From Azolla caroliniana (taxonomy: Eukaryota > Polypodiophyta), in assembly GCA_043228905.1 (NCBI GenBank), contig JBHGNT010000005.1, positions 4,774,001 to 4,838,000 of the forward strand: a DNA stretch of 64,000 bases. Direction: 5' to 3'. Under the pieces are notes generated by a model. It had not been told where the DNA came from. It was given only the letters and a program-made list of their open reading frames with translations, and searched no databases. Of the stretch, positions 1 through 11,754 are shown one piece after another. The translations under genes and the position numbers were made by a program. How positions within the stretch are numbered: the first letter of the stretch is position 1; the number at the start of each line of letters is the position of its first letter.

Positions 1-39
1 GTGGGTTGAACGCTGAATAGACTTAGTACTAATTAGTTG

Positions 40-92
<53 letters not shown>

Positions 93-828
93 GTATGTCT
101 CCCTTTTTCCTTTTTGTATGTTTTTTTGGGCATGTGTCTTTTGTGTGTGAGAGTGTGAACACAGGTTTGTAGACGTTGGACAAAGAAAAGAAGAAAAGGA
201 AAAAGGAGGGACAGCGTGACAAGTTTTTTAGAGAGAAAAACAGAGAGCGAAAAACAGGTTTTCAGAGAGAAAAATAGAGAGCAAAAAAACAGAGAGTGAA
301 AAACAGAGCGCGGAGTGAACGGAACTAAGGCTGAAAAACAGAGTTTCGAGAAGAAGAGGCGTATGAGAAAAACACAACAAAGCTTCTGCAAGAAAACAGA
401 AACAAGTGAGCGAGAACTCGTTGCAAGTGTAAAGACGGAGATCTAGCGAGGTGCTGTCTGGACTACCCAAAAGAGTCACAACAACTCTTCTGTCCACTTG
501 TAACAGGTTTATTTGCTATGTGTTTTTGGTTATGTTTCTGTTGTTTATCCTATCTAGTAGGGTGAATATTGTATCCAAGGCGGTAGCCTAGAAATATATG
601 CGCATATCTCTACAGTAAGCTTTAGAGGTTATCAACACCTTGTATACTTAGAAAGTAGTGAATTTCTTTCAGAACCTAAAGTTCCCGTGGTTTTTCCCAA
701 TTTTGGGTTTTCCACGTTAAATCTCGGTGTACTCTCTCATTTCTTCTTGTGGTTTCATCCATTGTTTATTAAGTGTGAATTGTGTTTGAAAGTTTAAATT
801 ATCCCGATTCCGCTCCATATTCCCAATA
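1..828 (+). repeat. 5' LTR of copia-1 (left end outside window)
   Basis: It aligns with 6024-6868 along its length, including the (TA)n/(GTAT)n tract at 47-99 and the pyrimidine-rich and GAGA-like runs. It ends just before the primer-binding site. Its last bases are ATA where the 3' LTR has ACA. Many substitutions and small indels separate the two LTRs, indicating an old insertion. Confidence 0.93.
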
Positions 829-830
829 AG

Positions 831-842
831 TGGTATCAGAGC
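831..842 (+). other. Primer-binding site (initiator-Met tRNA)
   Basis: TGGTATCAGAGC, the complement of the 3' end of plant initiator-methionine tRNA, lies 2 bp after the LTR. It is the usual minus-strand primer site of copia elements. Confidence 0.93.
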
Positions 843-873
843 AGAGGTTCATACCTCCGCAAAGACTTGGAAT

Positions 874-1923
874 ATGGATGAATCATTAGGTGGGATGATT
901 AAACTGATGGGATCCAACTACCCCATTTGGAAGTCCAAAATGAGGGACATGTTGGTATGTAAGGACATGTGGTTGCTCGTACTACATGGTACGAGCAAAC
1001 CCAAGAACATAGATACACTAACCTGGGATGCCATGCATCTAAAGACATCTGCATACATCCGATGTTTTATAGACAGGAGTCTATATAACAATTTCTGTGA
1101 TGAAACCAAAGCACACGAGTTATGGAGAAAAATCGAGAGTATGTTTCAGCCAAAAAATGCTTTGAATATCTAGTCTCCGTGTTTAGGAAACTTGTAAGAC
1201 TTAGGTATCAACATGGCTCCAGTATGGCAGAGCATCTTAATACGTTTCAAGGACTTATAAGTAAAACTGTCTCTCCAGATATACCTCTAGCAAATGAGGT
1301 GTTGACCTTGTTATTGTTAGGCTCTCTCCCAAATAGTTGGGAAACCCTTGTTGTGACGCTTGGGAATGCAACGCAACAAAAGGACCTAACATTGGACATG
1401 CTTAAGTCGAATCTTCTACATGAAGAAGCACGACGAAAGGAGCAGGACTCCAACTTTGACCATAAAGCCTTAGTCATAGAAAACAACTCCTCTAGAGGAA
1501 GAAACCATGTTAGGGGTCCACAAAATCATAGAAACAATTCTAAGGGGAGGTCAAAGTCTAGAAGTAGAAAAGACTTCAAGAAAGATTTTTCATGTTGTTA
1601 TTGTAGTGGTCCAAACCATTATGAGAGAGATTATTGGAAGAAAAAGAAAGACCAAAAGAAAGGAACCACCGATAATAAGAGCAATGACCTCACTACAGCC
1701 ACTTGTGATGGCGACATTGTCATTGCTTGTGATGACGCGTGTGTTAGCTTAGCATGCCAACAAACTGATTGGATTATTGACTCGGGAGCCTCGTATCACA
1801 TCACTCCATACCGAGAGATGTTCTCGTCACATGCCGGTGGTGACTTTGGCAAAGTAGAAATGGCTAACCACGGCATAACAAAGGTTGTTGGCATAGGAAA
1901 TATAATTCTAACCACAAACACGG
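874..1923 (+). pseudogene. Copia-1 gag and protease start, broken
   Basis: The ATG at 874 opens a gag frame that stops at 1171-1173 and continues in another frame from about 1150. The gag matches the capsid type of the intact copia-B element (trp/met-rich start, then a conserved stretch ending PNSWETLVVTL). The zinc knuckle at about 1597-1640 reads CCYCSGPNHYERDYW, so the last cysteine of CX2CX4HX4C is lost. The protease motif IDSGASYHIT lies at about 1777-1806. The frame is cut at 1923 by a solo LTR and resumes at 2469. Confidence 0.88.
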
Positions 1924-2464
1924 TGTCGTGAAGATTTTCGTCCATAGGCGGAAACTGGGGTGGAAGGGGCAAGTCGGTGGTGTGCAACATGTGCACATGT
2001 ATACTAGGATATGGTGTATAGAAAGAGAGGGGAAATTTTTGTCCCACATTGTAAGGTCCCTCCCTCCTTGGGCTATAAAAGGAAGGGAGGGGTCACTTAT
2101 GGGGGGTTGCCTATTTTGTGCGAGTAAGGTATACCACTTAGTCTAGGGTTCTCCCTCTTCCCATTTCGTTTAGGGTTAGGGTTTCGGTTAGGGTTTTCTT
2201 CTTGGGTTTCCCTTTAGGGTTTCCGGATAGTCATTTTGGGGCGGCCATGGCGGCCACCACTGTTGTAACCGTTCGTTGTTTTAACATAACTTGTTGAGCA
2301 TCTTGCCTCCGCCGATCTCTCCTTCAATGTCGTGGTCTTATTCTTTTCCTCTTCTCCTCTTGGGCTAAGCCTCCATATCGTGTCCTACTCTTTCTCCTCC
2401 ACTCCCTAGTCCAAGACCCCCGCGGTCCCGCCCCTTCTACACGCACGCGCGTAACAACGCGACA
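1924..2464 (+). repeat. Solo LTR 1 of the TGTCGTGAAG Ty3 family
   Basis: It starts TGTCGTGAAG and ends CGCGACA, with 4-bp direct repeats ACGG at 1920-1923 and 2465-2468. Removing the insert and one repeat restores the copia protease frame. Its start (CGTCCATAGGCGG) and its end (CCCCCGCGGTCCCG, then CACGCACGCGCGTAAC) match the LTRs of element A. A TATA box (TATAAAA, 2074-2080) follows a CT-rich block. No internal region is present, so this is a product of LTR-LTR recombination. Confidence 0.9.
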
Positions 2465-2468
2465 ACGG

Positions 2469-2870
2469 GTTGGAGACTAGTATTAAATGATGTTAGGCAT
2501 GTACCGGACATTCGGCTAAATATTATTTCAGCCGGTAAGCTTGATGATGAGGGTTACACAAATTCCTTCAGTGAAGGAAAATGGAAGCTCATCAAAGGAT
2601 CGCTAGTATTAGCAAGATGCCTAAAAGATATGGTGTCCAATGGAGAGGTGAATGTTGCCAATAAGGAAGTTCCTATTGAACTGTGGCACAAGAGACTTGG
2701 GCACATGAGTCAAAAAGGACTCGAGGTGCGAGCTAGAAACAAACATCCTACCTGAGAAAAGAGGTATGCACTTAGAAAGTTGTGTTGATTGCTTGGCCGG
2801 CAAACAACACAGAGTTGCCTTTCAGCACCTTCCTCCCAAAAGAAAATTTCAGCCATTGGAATTGGTGCAC
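2469..2870 (+). pseudogene. Copia-1 protease end and pre-integrase zinc domain
   Basis: This copia-1 segment lies between the two solo LTRs. It encodes the C-terminal part of protease and the HHCC pre-integrase domain, with ELWHKRLGHMSQKG and later CVDCLAGKQH visible. A frameshift and a TGA near 2754 break it. The layout matches the same region of copia-B. Confidence 0.85.
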
Positions 2871-2874
2871 ACGG

Positions 2875-3474
2875 TGTCGTGAAGAAAACCGTCCCTAGGC
2901 AGAAACTGAGTTTAGCATGTGTAAAACGGCCCTTACACGCGAGCACACTTTTCGTTGTATAGTAAGTAGGTAGGTACAAGTCGGCTGAGGTGAAATCCTA
3001 GGTAGCACGCATTCAATAGGATGATAACGGCCTCCCTCCTTGGGCTATAAAAGAGAGGGAGAGGAATGAAAATGTATTGCGCGTTAGAGAGGAAAGAGTT
3101 ATGCCGAACAGGGACCAAGCCCTTCTCCTCTGCCACTCTCCGTAACCATTTTTGCGCAGGTTTTCGGGAGACTGGCTCTGCTCCGTGGAATGCCCGTGTG
3201 CTTCCGGCTGAGTCTCTATCTCGCTCTTTTGTGTGTGAGTGAACAGACGTCGGTGTTCGCCTTGCCGACCTGTTAGTTGTAACCGTTCATTTACTCGGAC
3301 TTCACGTCGTCTCGTTTTGCTGTGTTGTTGGACTGTGATTCCTGTGTGCTCCCGTGTTTGTGCGTGTGCGAGTGTGTCCGTTGCCCTTCCGTTCCCTTCC
3401 TTCTCAGATATTTCTCGGTCCAAGACCCCGGTGGTCCCACCTCGTTCTCCACGCACGCGCGTAGCAACACGACA
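2875..3474 (+). repeat. Solo LTR 2 of the TGTCGTGAAG Ty3 family
   Basis: It starts TGTCGTGAAGAAAACCGTCC and ends AACACGACA, so the termini form a perfect inverted TGTCGTG/CACGACA. It is flanked by ACGG (2871-2874) and ATGG (3475-3478), a 4-bp duplication with one substitution. The interrupted copia frame (the LVHTD motif at the start of the integrase core) is restored by removal. A TATA box (TATAAAA) lies at 3046-3052 after CCTCCCTCCTTGGGC, a block shared with solo LTR 1. Confidence 0.9.
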
Positions 3475-3478
3475 ATGG

Positions 3479-4440
3479 ACTTGTGCTATATGAAAGATAG
3501 AACTCTTGGGGGAGCATTGTACTTTGCCATGTTTATCGATGACTTCTTGAGGAAGTTGTGGTGTTTTGCATTAAAGACTAAAGATCAAGTGTTTGAAATC
3601 TTTAGGAACTTTCATATAAGTGTGGAAAGAGAAACAGGAAGAAAGCTTAAATGTATCCGTTCCGATAACGACGGTGAGTATCAGGGACGATTTGAAGAAT
3701 ATTGTCGTGAGCATGGTATTAGACTAGAGAGAAGTGTCCCGAAAACACCTCAGCACAATGGCGTGGCTGAGAGGATGAATAGGACGATTTGGGAGCGGAT
3801 AAGATGCATGCTATCCCACTCAAAATTACAGAAATCTTTTTGGGGTGAAGCAATGAGGACTACCGTTGACCTCATAAACTTGTCCCCATCAATCCCGTTG
3901 GATGGTGATGTACCCGAGAGGGTTTGGACAGGTAAGGAGGTGTCATACAAACACTTAAGAGTGTTTGGTTGCAAGGCTTGATGATGAAAGATGAAAGATC
4001 CAAGCTTGATGACAAATGCCAACCATGCATATTTTTGGGATACGGCCATGAGAAATTCAGCTATAGACTTTATGACCTAGTAGAGAAGAAGGTCATTAGA
4101 AGCAGGGATGTGGTATTCCTTGAGGATCAGACCTTACAAGATCCGGAGCCGAATGAAATGCCGGATCTCACCCCTGATTTTTCAGTCACCGAACACCCAA
4201 TGCTTGCCCCAGACACACAAGATCATGGGGGAGATACCGAGGAGTATGATGATATGACTGATGATGCAGCCGACGATGATGATGGGCAGAATCATGACCA
4301 TCATACTCTAGGTGACATTTCAGCAGCTCCTCCGGAAGAGGAAGAGGTTAGAAGGTCTATGAGACAAAGAAGACCTTCTACGAGATACAACCCACATGAA
4401 TATGTGATGCTTTCAAATGGAGGAGAGCTAGATTTCTTTA
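3479..4440 (+). pseudogene. Copia-1 integrase core and linker
   Basis: The integrase core residues are visible: Asp in FIDDF (about 3535), Asp in RSDNDGEY (about 3660) and Glu in GVAERMN (about 3765). A frameshift at about 3975 moves the reading to another frame, which encodes the integrase C-terminal region (CIFLGYGHEKFSYRLYD) and an acidic linker ending RRSMRQRRPSTRYNP. It is nonfunctional as a single protein. Confidence 0.88.
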
Positions 4441-5967
4441 GAGAAGCTATGGCAAATGATCATAAGGAGGAATGGCTTGACGCCATGAATGATGAGATGA
4501 AGTCTTTGCAAGACAATCACACTTATGATCTTGTAAAGCTGCCTAAGGGCAAGAGAGCGCTGAAAAACAAATGGGTTTACAGGCTCAAGACTGAGGAACA
4601 TTGATCACAGCCAAGATACAAGGCAAGATTGGTTGTGAAGGGGTTCAACCAGAAAAAGGGAATTGATTTAGAGGAGATTTTCTAACCAGTGGTGAAGATG
4701 TCCTTGATCAGAGTTGTACTTGGGATTGTAGCCACTCTCGATCTAGAAATCGAGCAACTTGATGTAAAAACCACCTTCCTCCATGGCGATTTGGAAGAAG
4801 AGATTTACATGGATCAACCCAAAGGGTTTGGAGTCAAAGGTAAAGAAGAGCTTGTATGGCCTAAAGCAAGCTCCTAGACTTTGGTACAAAAAGTTTGACT
4901 CCTTTATGTTGAACCATGGGTATAATAGAACAAACACAGACCATTGTGTGTTTGTTAAGAAATTCCCAGATGGGGATTTTGTCATTTTGCTCTTGTATGT
5001 TGATGATATGTTGATCGTTGGTGAAGACACCAATAAGATTGAGAAGCTGAAAAAGGAACTCAACAAATCTTTTGCCATGAAAGACTTGGGACCAGCCAAG
5101 CAAATCCTTGGGATGAAGATAACTAGGGACAAGGCAAGCAAAAGACTTTGGTTGTCTCAAGAAAAGTACATTGTGAAGGTACTTGAGAGATTCAACATGG
5201 CTAAGAGTAGGCCGGTCAACACTCCACTCGCAGGCCGCTTTAAACTTAGTTCAACTCAATGCCCTACGAGTGATGAAGAGCAAGAAGGAATGAAACAAAT
5301 ACCATAGGCCTCTGTAGTCAGTAGTTTAATGTATGCTATGGTATGCACGAGGCTAAACATTGCTCACGCAGTTGGTGTAGTGAGCCGTTTTCTCTCGAAC
5401 CCTGGAAAAGATCATTGGAAAGCAGTGAAATGGATCCTGCGATATCTGAGGGGTACCTCAAGAGTCTGTATAAAATTTGGTGAGAACCAAACTATATTAG
5501 ATGGATATACAGATGTCGATATGGCTGGTGATGTTGACTCTAGAAAGTCTACATCTGGTTACCCAATGATCTTTGCAGGGGGAGCGGTCTCTTGGCAATC
5601 AAGATTGCAAAAATGTGTGGCATTATCCACAACGGAGGGTGAGTATATTGCTGCCACAGAAGCTAGTAAGGAATTGTTATGGCTAAAGAAATTCCTACAA
5701 GAGTTGGGGCTGACCCAAGAACAGTACATTTTGTATTGTGATAGCCAAAGTGCTATCCACTTAAGTAAGAATTCTTCCTTTCATTCCAAGTCAAAACACA
5801 TAGATGTTAGATACCATTGGATTAGAGATGTGCTTGAAGAAAAGCAAATGCACATTGAAAAGATTCACACAAATGAGAATGGTTCCGACATGATGACAAA
5901 ATGTTTGTCAAGGGAGAAGCTTGAAGTTTGCAAACAAAAGGCAAACCTAGTTGTGTCCCCCACTTGA
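4441..5967 (+). pseudogene. Copia-1 reverse transcriptase and RNase H, broken
   Basis: The RT starts in the frame ending at the TGA of 4602-4604, continues with another stop near 4683, shifts frame near 4850, and has a stop at 5305-5307. The catalytic motif LLYVDDMLIVG is intact at about 4990-5022. RNase H (5329-5967) keeps the copia signature STTEGEYIAA and YCDSQSAIHL and ends with a TGA just before the polypurine tract at 5970-5982. Confidence 0.9.
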
Positions 5968-5984
5968 GATGGAGGGGGGAGAAT

Positions 5985-6073
5985 TGTTGGGGCTTGTCCA
6001 CTCCAGTGGAGCCCACAACATTAAGTTGGCTGAATGCCGAATAGACTTAATACTAATTAGTTGTATTTAAATA

Positions 6074-6109
<36 letters not shown>

Positions 6110-6868
6110 TGTATGTATGTATGTCTCCCTTTTTCCTTTTTGTATGTTTTTTTGGGCATGTGTCTTTTGTGTGTGTGAGTGTGAACATAGGTTTGTGGAC
6201 GTTGGACAAAGAAAAGAAGAAAAGGAAAAAGGAGAGACAGCGTGACAGGATTTTTAGAGAGAAAAACAGAGAGCAAAAAAACAGATTTTCTGAGAGAAAA
6301 TAGAGAGTGAAAAATAGAGCGCGGAGTGAACAGAACTAAGGCTGAAAAACAGAGATTCGAGAAGAAGAGGTGTATGAGAAAAACACAACAAAGCTTCTGC
6401 AAGAAAACAGAAACAAGTGTGAGAGCTCCAGAACAAGGTGATCGAGAGCGAGAACTCATTGCAAGTGTAAAGACGGAGATTTAGCGAGGTAATGTTTGGA
6501 CTACCCAAAAGAGTCACAACAACTCTTCTGACCACTTGTAACAGGTTTATTTGTTCTGTGTTTTTGGTTATTTTTCTGTTGTTTATCCTATCTGGTAAGG
6601 TGAATATTGTATCTAAGGCAGTAGCCTTAAAATATATACATGCATATCTCTAGAGTAAGCTTTAGAGGTTGTCAACACCTTGTATACTCAGAAAATAGTG
6701 AATTTGTTTCGGAACCTAAAGTTCCCGTGGTTTTTTCCAATTTTGGGTTTTCCACGTTAAATCTTGGTGTACTCTCTCATTTCGTCTTGTGGCTTCATCC
6801 ATTGTTTATTAAGTGTGAATTGTGTTTGAAAGTTTAAATTATCCCGATTTCGCTCCATATTCCCAACA
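5985..6868 (+). repeat. 3' LTR of copia-1
   Basis: This 884-bp repeat starts TGTTGGGG, right after a purine tract (GGAGGGGGGAGAA), and ends CCCAACA. It contains a (GTAT)n run at about 6079-6123 and matches 1-828. Confidence 0.93.
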
Positions 6869-8917
6869 CTACTAAATTATCCTTCGCTGGTAGGGTCCTT
6901 GTTGCGAACCAAGTGCTGCTCGTTACCATGTGGCACTAAGTCTCATGCTGGATTATGGACCCTGCAGGTTTGCACGCGATTAAGGCTACCATCAGGGGGT
7001 TTATATGGTCAGGTAAGGATAACCCAAGGGCTGCCACCAGAGTGTCATGGTGTTGGTTAACACAACTGCGGGCCAAAGGGGGGCTTGGCCTCATAGAACC
7101 CTTAATGCAAAGTCATGCATTGTTGGCTAAAATGGTGGTTCGCTGCCTTCTGCTAGATAAGGGGTGTTGGAAGGTATTACTTCGCAACAGGCTGCAAGCA
7201 GGGACTCCCAAGTATGGTAAGCCTTGGCCTGACTCCTTGAATTGGTGCTGCACGAGCGGAGTCCCACCTAAGTTGGCTTGCCATCCGGAGGACAGGGTCG
7301 TGAACTCCATCTTGCGGGCATGGTGCCATCTACGACAACATTTGGTCAAACACACCCCAGAGACATTGACCGAATGGACTAGACAGCCACTATTCTAGAA
7401 TCCTCACGTGCGAACAAGTGACGACACGATGCTAGGGCAACTTAAGGGCCTAGCATGGGGAAAGCTGGCACAAACATGCCTCCTATCTATAGACGATTGG
7501 AGACGCATGGTTGTTTCAGGAAGAGCCCAAGAGGACCTTTTCCCTCCCCTCAAGGGAGCTACGAAAATGCGGAGACTGATAGCTGAGGCAGTTGACAGGG
7601 TTCCAATGTGGGAGGCGAGAGTACAAGCATTGTTCGGTCTCTTTGACGAGGCTGGAATGGTCAAGTCGCTAAAGGGTGTGAGCGGATCGGGGAGAGATAC
7701 AGTTTTTGGGGACAGTCAGAGCAAGGGCTCTTGGCACCCAATCCGAGTGGTGGCACAGGTTGATAACATCTGGAAGACAGACCCAGATGTTGCTAAGGTG
7801 GAACCGCATTGGAGGTTAAGGGACCCAGGGGAGTTCAGATGGAAACATGACGATAGACTCCACCACTTCTTCGATTACACCACTAAATTGGGTCGAACTT
7901 TGCGGCTGCAGCTAGGCGGCCCTCGTTCGCAATGGCTGGCGAACATTGGGCATTCCCGATGAGGCGCTCATTACCTTTTGGAAGGGTCTCTGGCGTCTCC
8001 ACATGCCTGAAAAGATCAAGTTCTTTTGGTGGCAGATCGGTCATAATGTGGTGCCCGTTGGCGAATGGCTAGATAAACATGGCGGCCCGTTAGGCTGCCC
8101 ATTGTGCTCTCGACCTATTGAGAGTCTAAGACATTGTCTGTGGGATTGCCCTCAAGCTCAAAAGGTATGGGATAGAGTGACTCGCCTCCTTGCGGCATGT
8201 GAAGTTAAAGGAACAACCTCGTGGAGCGTTGCGGCATGGATTGATCACTCGATCGAAGGGTGGACGGATGCCGTCAATGTGGATAGTTGGTGCTATGTAT
8301 GCACGAGAGGCAAAACCGTCAAGATTCATTTTGAAAGAGGCTTGCAGTTCGCATCCCCTAGGTTTCCGGAAATCTGGACGTTGATCGCAGGTTTCACCTT
8401 GTGGTATATATGGAAAGCGTGTTGCCTCAAGGTTTTCCAAGGTACGGTACGACCCCCGGAGGAAGTGATCATGGACATATGGTTCACGCTTATCAGCTGC
8501 CTACGAGGGAAACTGGAAGAGGTTTGCAACCACTCCAACAACGTGGTCACTACTCGTTTTCGCTTTTGGCAGAAATGGCAGAACACACCTATGGTGATGC
8601 AAGGCGGGAGTGGCCCAAGGTGGAACTACCAGCCCCCACGTTGGTTGTTTCCTACTCACCTGCCACCCTCTCTTCGTTGTAGGCTCCAAGAGCCGACTCG
8701 TACTAGGCAACATTGAAGGGCATCGCCTTGGATATAGGTAGCTTTTTACATTAAATTAGGTTGCAAGGCGTTGTAAGTAGGCTCATCTTCTTTTACTTGA
8801 TAGGAGGAAGACTCCCCTATGTGTGTATAAGTCTCCTTGTAGACTCTCTATGTAATAATCCTTCCTAACTAATGGGAAAGTAGCTTCATTTTGAAAATAA
8901 AAATAAAAAATAAAAAG
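6869..8917 (+). pseudogene. LINE (L1-type) 3' end: RT C-terminus and zf-RVT domain
   Basis: The frame right after copia-1 encodes the C-terminal part of an L1-type reverse transcriptase (AGRVLVANQVLL, then GFIWSGK). It continues through 6955-7398 (TAG), the same frame from 7408 to 7962, and a +1 frame 7946-8716. The last piece is the zinc-binding reverse transcriptase domain typical of plant LINEs: WRLHMPEKIKFFWWQI followed by CPLCSRPIESLRHCLWDC. The element ends in an A-rich tail at about 8893-8917. Its 5' part is beyond the left edge, on the far side of copia-1. One nonsense codon and at least one frameshift show it is dead. Confidence 0.85.
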
Positions 8918-9239
8918 CTCTAGAGTCTATATAAAGCTACATTGTTATATAAAGTTGTAAAATGAATAATATAATCCAAATAAAGATTTGAGAATATATA
9001 TACCATCACTCCATGATACTACATATTGTGAGTGTGTTGTACAAAAACATATAATACATTAATATACACATATCATAGTATATATATTTATATGTGACAT
9101 ATATGACATAGAAAATAGAATTCTAACACGTCATTTAAAAAGTATAAAATTTAAGGGCCTTTCATAGATAAATAAAAATTTAAACTATTTGTATGTCACG
9201 ACTCACAACGAACATTGACGGGCAAATGGTCTTTGAAGG
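8918..9239. other. AT-rich intergenic stretch, no gene seen
   Basis: Strongly AT-rich DNA with short TATA/ACATAT runs between the LINE tail and the start of the duplicated Hsp70-12 block. I see no ORF, RNA gene or element ends here. Confidence 0.6.
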
Positions 9240-9500
9240 GCATGCCACCCATCTAATTTTTATTCTGATGAGAATGGAGATACTCAATATTTTGTCATCC
9301 TAGCAAAAGTGGTTTATTTATATTGTCCACTGATAACCCTGCTGTCTTTGTCTATCTAAATAATGTACATAGTAAAATTTAACGTTAATGTCAATAAAGT
9401 TAATCCAAACCCTCAAACTGAGTAGGGGGAATCATAAGTATGTTATGAACTCATGCCCATAAATGGAGCATCCATAAAAACTATGAACTCCTTGTATGTT
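9240..9500 (+). repeat. Upstream block of duplication unit 1
   Basis: This segment aligns with 11755-12008 upstream of the second Hsp70-12 copy. Shared strings are GGTGATACTCAATAT-like, AAAGTTAATCCAAACCCTC, AGTAGGGGGAATC and GGAGCATCCATAAAA. A third, weaker match lies at about 20690-20948, continued at 26287-26450 beyond copia-B. Confidence 0.75.
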
Positions 9501-9556
9501 ACTCCAACGCGAGGAGTTTGAAACTGTTGTATTCACAGACCGGAAAATCGTTGCCA

Positions 9557-10465
9557 ATGTCTACCGCATCCCACCACTCTTCATCGGGAGGTGAAAGAGC
9601 TCGTGTTGTGATGGCCCTTGACTTCGGTACCACATTCTCCGGCTTTGCACACGCACACACTGCTGAGCCTGACCAGGTCTTAAAGTTCTATGAATGGCCG
9701 TGTATGGGCAAGGTTGGTGCAAAGCCCTATTGCAAGACCCAAACCAGTCTCTACTATGAGCCCATTCTCAAGCATGGCCCACAATATGTTGGCCGTAGTC
9801 AGTCTTTACCCGCGGCCTTGCAGCTCAAGTCCTGGGGATGGTCTGCAGAGGTAGAGAAGGTGTTGAGGCTAATCGAGAAGCAGGCACGTGGAGTGAGGGT
9901 GTTGATAGTGGTTGGTGGCTTTGCAGCTTCGCCATACCTGATGAAGAGCGTAAGAGAGAAGTTTAAAGGAATGGTGGATGAGATCATGGTGCCGGAGGAC
10001 CCAGGGAGTGCGATATGCCACGGGGCTGTGCGGCTTCACATAGCAAACGACATAATACAGTCGAGGATCGTGAAGAAGACGTACGGAATTAGGATACGTA
10101 GACGGGCGGTTAGAGGAGATCCAGCAGAGTTCGTGTTTGTGAATGATGATGGAGTATTGAAGTGCTATAATACTTTCTTGATTTTTGTTAGGAAAAAGGC
10201 TACGGTTCCTTTGGGTCACTCGGTAAAGAATTCTGTTTCTCCATCAGTGCATGGGCAGAGGAGCATTGACATCGTTTTGTATAGCTCTACGAAACGAAAC
10301 CCCAAGTTCATGGAGGGAGAGGATAGAGTTATGAAGGAAGGGAGTTTTACGGTGGACATTTAAGAGGCCATTGAGATGGACAAGAAGAGAGAAATCTTGG
10401 TGACCATGTGCTTTGGTGCGTCGCTCATTGGAGTGAAGGCTTCGAGGGTCATGGGCTGTCCGTAG
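9557..10465 (+). pseudogene. Hsp70-12 (HSPA12)-like gene copy 1, internally deleted
   Basis: The start at 9557 is set by matching the second copy, where the same CGAAAATCG context precedes ATGTCTACC. Residues ~17-31 hold the Hsp70 phosphate-1 loop ALDFGTTFSGFAH. The sequence follows copy 2 to SWGWSA and then jumps to EVEKVLRLI, skipping about 340 codons that include phosphate-2, so no ATPase can form. The adenosine-loop segment VLIVVGGFAASPYLM is kept. The frame stops at TAA 10361-10363, but the same frame downstream to 10465 still reads KKREILVTMCFG, a recognisable C-terminal Hsp70-12 end; the TAA is therefore probably a nonsense mutation. Unlike copy 2 it keeps KKTYGIRI and has no domain duplication. 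Best read as a pseudogene, though a short protein cannot be excluded. Confidence 0.82.
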
Positions 10466-11754
10466 TCTTCCACACTCGTTAATTTTGTGAAATGAAAATA
10501 TCTCCTATGATTTCCATGTTTGTTTTGGGGGTATTTCACAATATGGTTGGCATGGTGGGTGCACACATTATGTTTCTCAAGTTATACAACCAATGCGATT
10601 AACTAGTTGGTTTGTGTTCATGGTGGGTGCACACATTATGTTTTCAAGTTATACACCCACATATTTATCTTTTTACTTTCTGATATATTTTTGGTCGTTT
10701 TGGTGATCTCATTGTTTTTAGAAATATATTTTCTGAGCATAAACATATATTGTTTTAGAGAAACGTATATCTGATCCTGGCTATGAACTCCGAATATATG
10801 TTTCATACTCATTTCATTGATGTTTTTTATGCTGTAATTATTTGTGTCCTAGATAACCTTGTATTAAAAAATACTTAATGCACATGTTAATTGTTTGTTT
10901 GAATACTTGAACTATTTAAGTTGCTTCACATATTTACTTGATTGAATACTTGAACTATTTGATGCATTTGTATAGAAGCATGCCCATGAACATCCCCATA
11001 GTCTTGACTCTTCACCTGAATGGTGAACCTTTTTGGGGATTTATGAGTGATTCTGCACTTGTTAAAGAATACACTAGTATGTGTTTTATTTTATGGAACT
11101 ATTTTGTAACGAATGTCGAGAATAGTGATCCTAAAGGGGATGATTTATTGGTAGGGAATCAACCAATTTGATTATCAAGTCAATAATGGTAGAAAGGATT
11201 CTTACAAAATTTTAGTAGCTAACGAAGTTGGGGTGACAATGGATTGATTGTTGGGTGCTAGAAAGTACATATATATTCTCTCTACCAAGTCTGACCTTGT
11301 GTGTTCTCTCTGCTCAAGGACATGTGGCTACACATAGAATACACGAGATTACCCTTTTGAGTTGATATTTCACACTTTTGGCCTGTTGCAAGTGGTAATT
11401 GTCAATCACCTTGCTTATAAGTTATACTTCTTGATGACAATCTACATCAAGGTGTCCTATCTTCAATCAATGCACAACACAAGTAGTACGAAGGATGAGA
11501 AGATAATGATTAGAATGATGAGAAGATAAGTATTATATTGATAAACATGTATTTACACAACATTTTGAAGACACATCTGAAGTGAGAAAGGGATTATGGG
11601 TCAAGATTATGGTTATAGAGAAAGGGAGAAAGCTGAGTTACAGCACTATAAGTAGTGTCAACAATGAAGAAAGTGGTAAACATGAACAACGATGCAGTGA
11701 GCAATTGCTAGTATCTAGTGGTTATAGAGGATGTATAGTGCATTTAAGGTAGAT
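10466..11754. other. Intergenic DNA between the two Hsp70-12 copies
   Basis: AT-rich. About 10900-11010 aligns with 15060-15160 downstream of copy 2 (shared TTGAATACTTGAACT and ATTTGTATAGA), marking the 3' part of the duplicated unit. A short ORF at 10938-11171 has no recognisable similarity and spans the duplicated part, so I do not call it a gene. TGGTGGGTGCACACATTATG occurs twice, at about 10552 and 10621. Confidence 0.6.

Larger units (their letters stand above)
1..6868 (+). mobile_element. Copia-1: degenerate Ty1/copia LTR retrotransposon
   Basis: The order LTR - PBS - gag - protease - integrase - RT - RNase H - polypurine tract - LTR identifies a Ty1/copia element on the plus strand. 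The first ~40 bp of the 5' LTR lie outside the window; the 3' LTR is complete. The coding part carries several frameshifts and stops, and two unrelated solo LTRs (1924-2464 and 2875-3474) interrupt it, so it is dead. It lies inside a LINE: the reading frame just after 6868 is LINE reverse transcriptase. The 5 bp after the 3' LTR are CTACT, the expected target duplication, but the left copy is off-window. Confidence 0.95.

Noticed and set aside
29-110. Short-period repeats resembling a CRISPR array or satellite
   Set aside because: These are plain (TA)n and (GTAT)n microsatellites in a plant LTR; no spacer structure exists anywhere in the window.
29-391. Minus-strand ORFs over the copia-1 LTR (also 6067-6459)
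   Set aside because: They are low-complexity readings of LTR sequence with AG-rich runs; the same ORFs recur in both LTRs because the DNA is repeated.
10938-11171. 77-codon ORF between the Hsp70-12 copies
   Set aside because: No recognisable motif; the homologous DNA near 15090 does not keep the frame, so it is likely chance.
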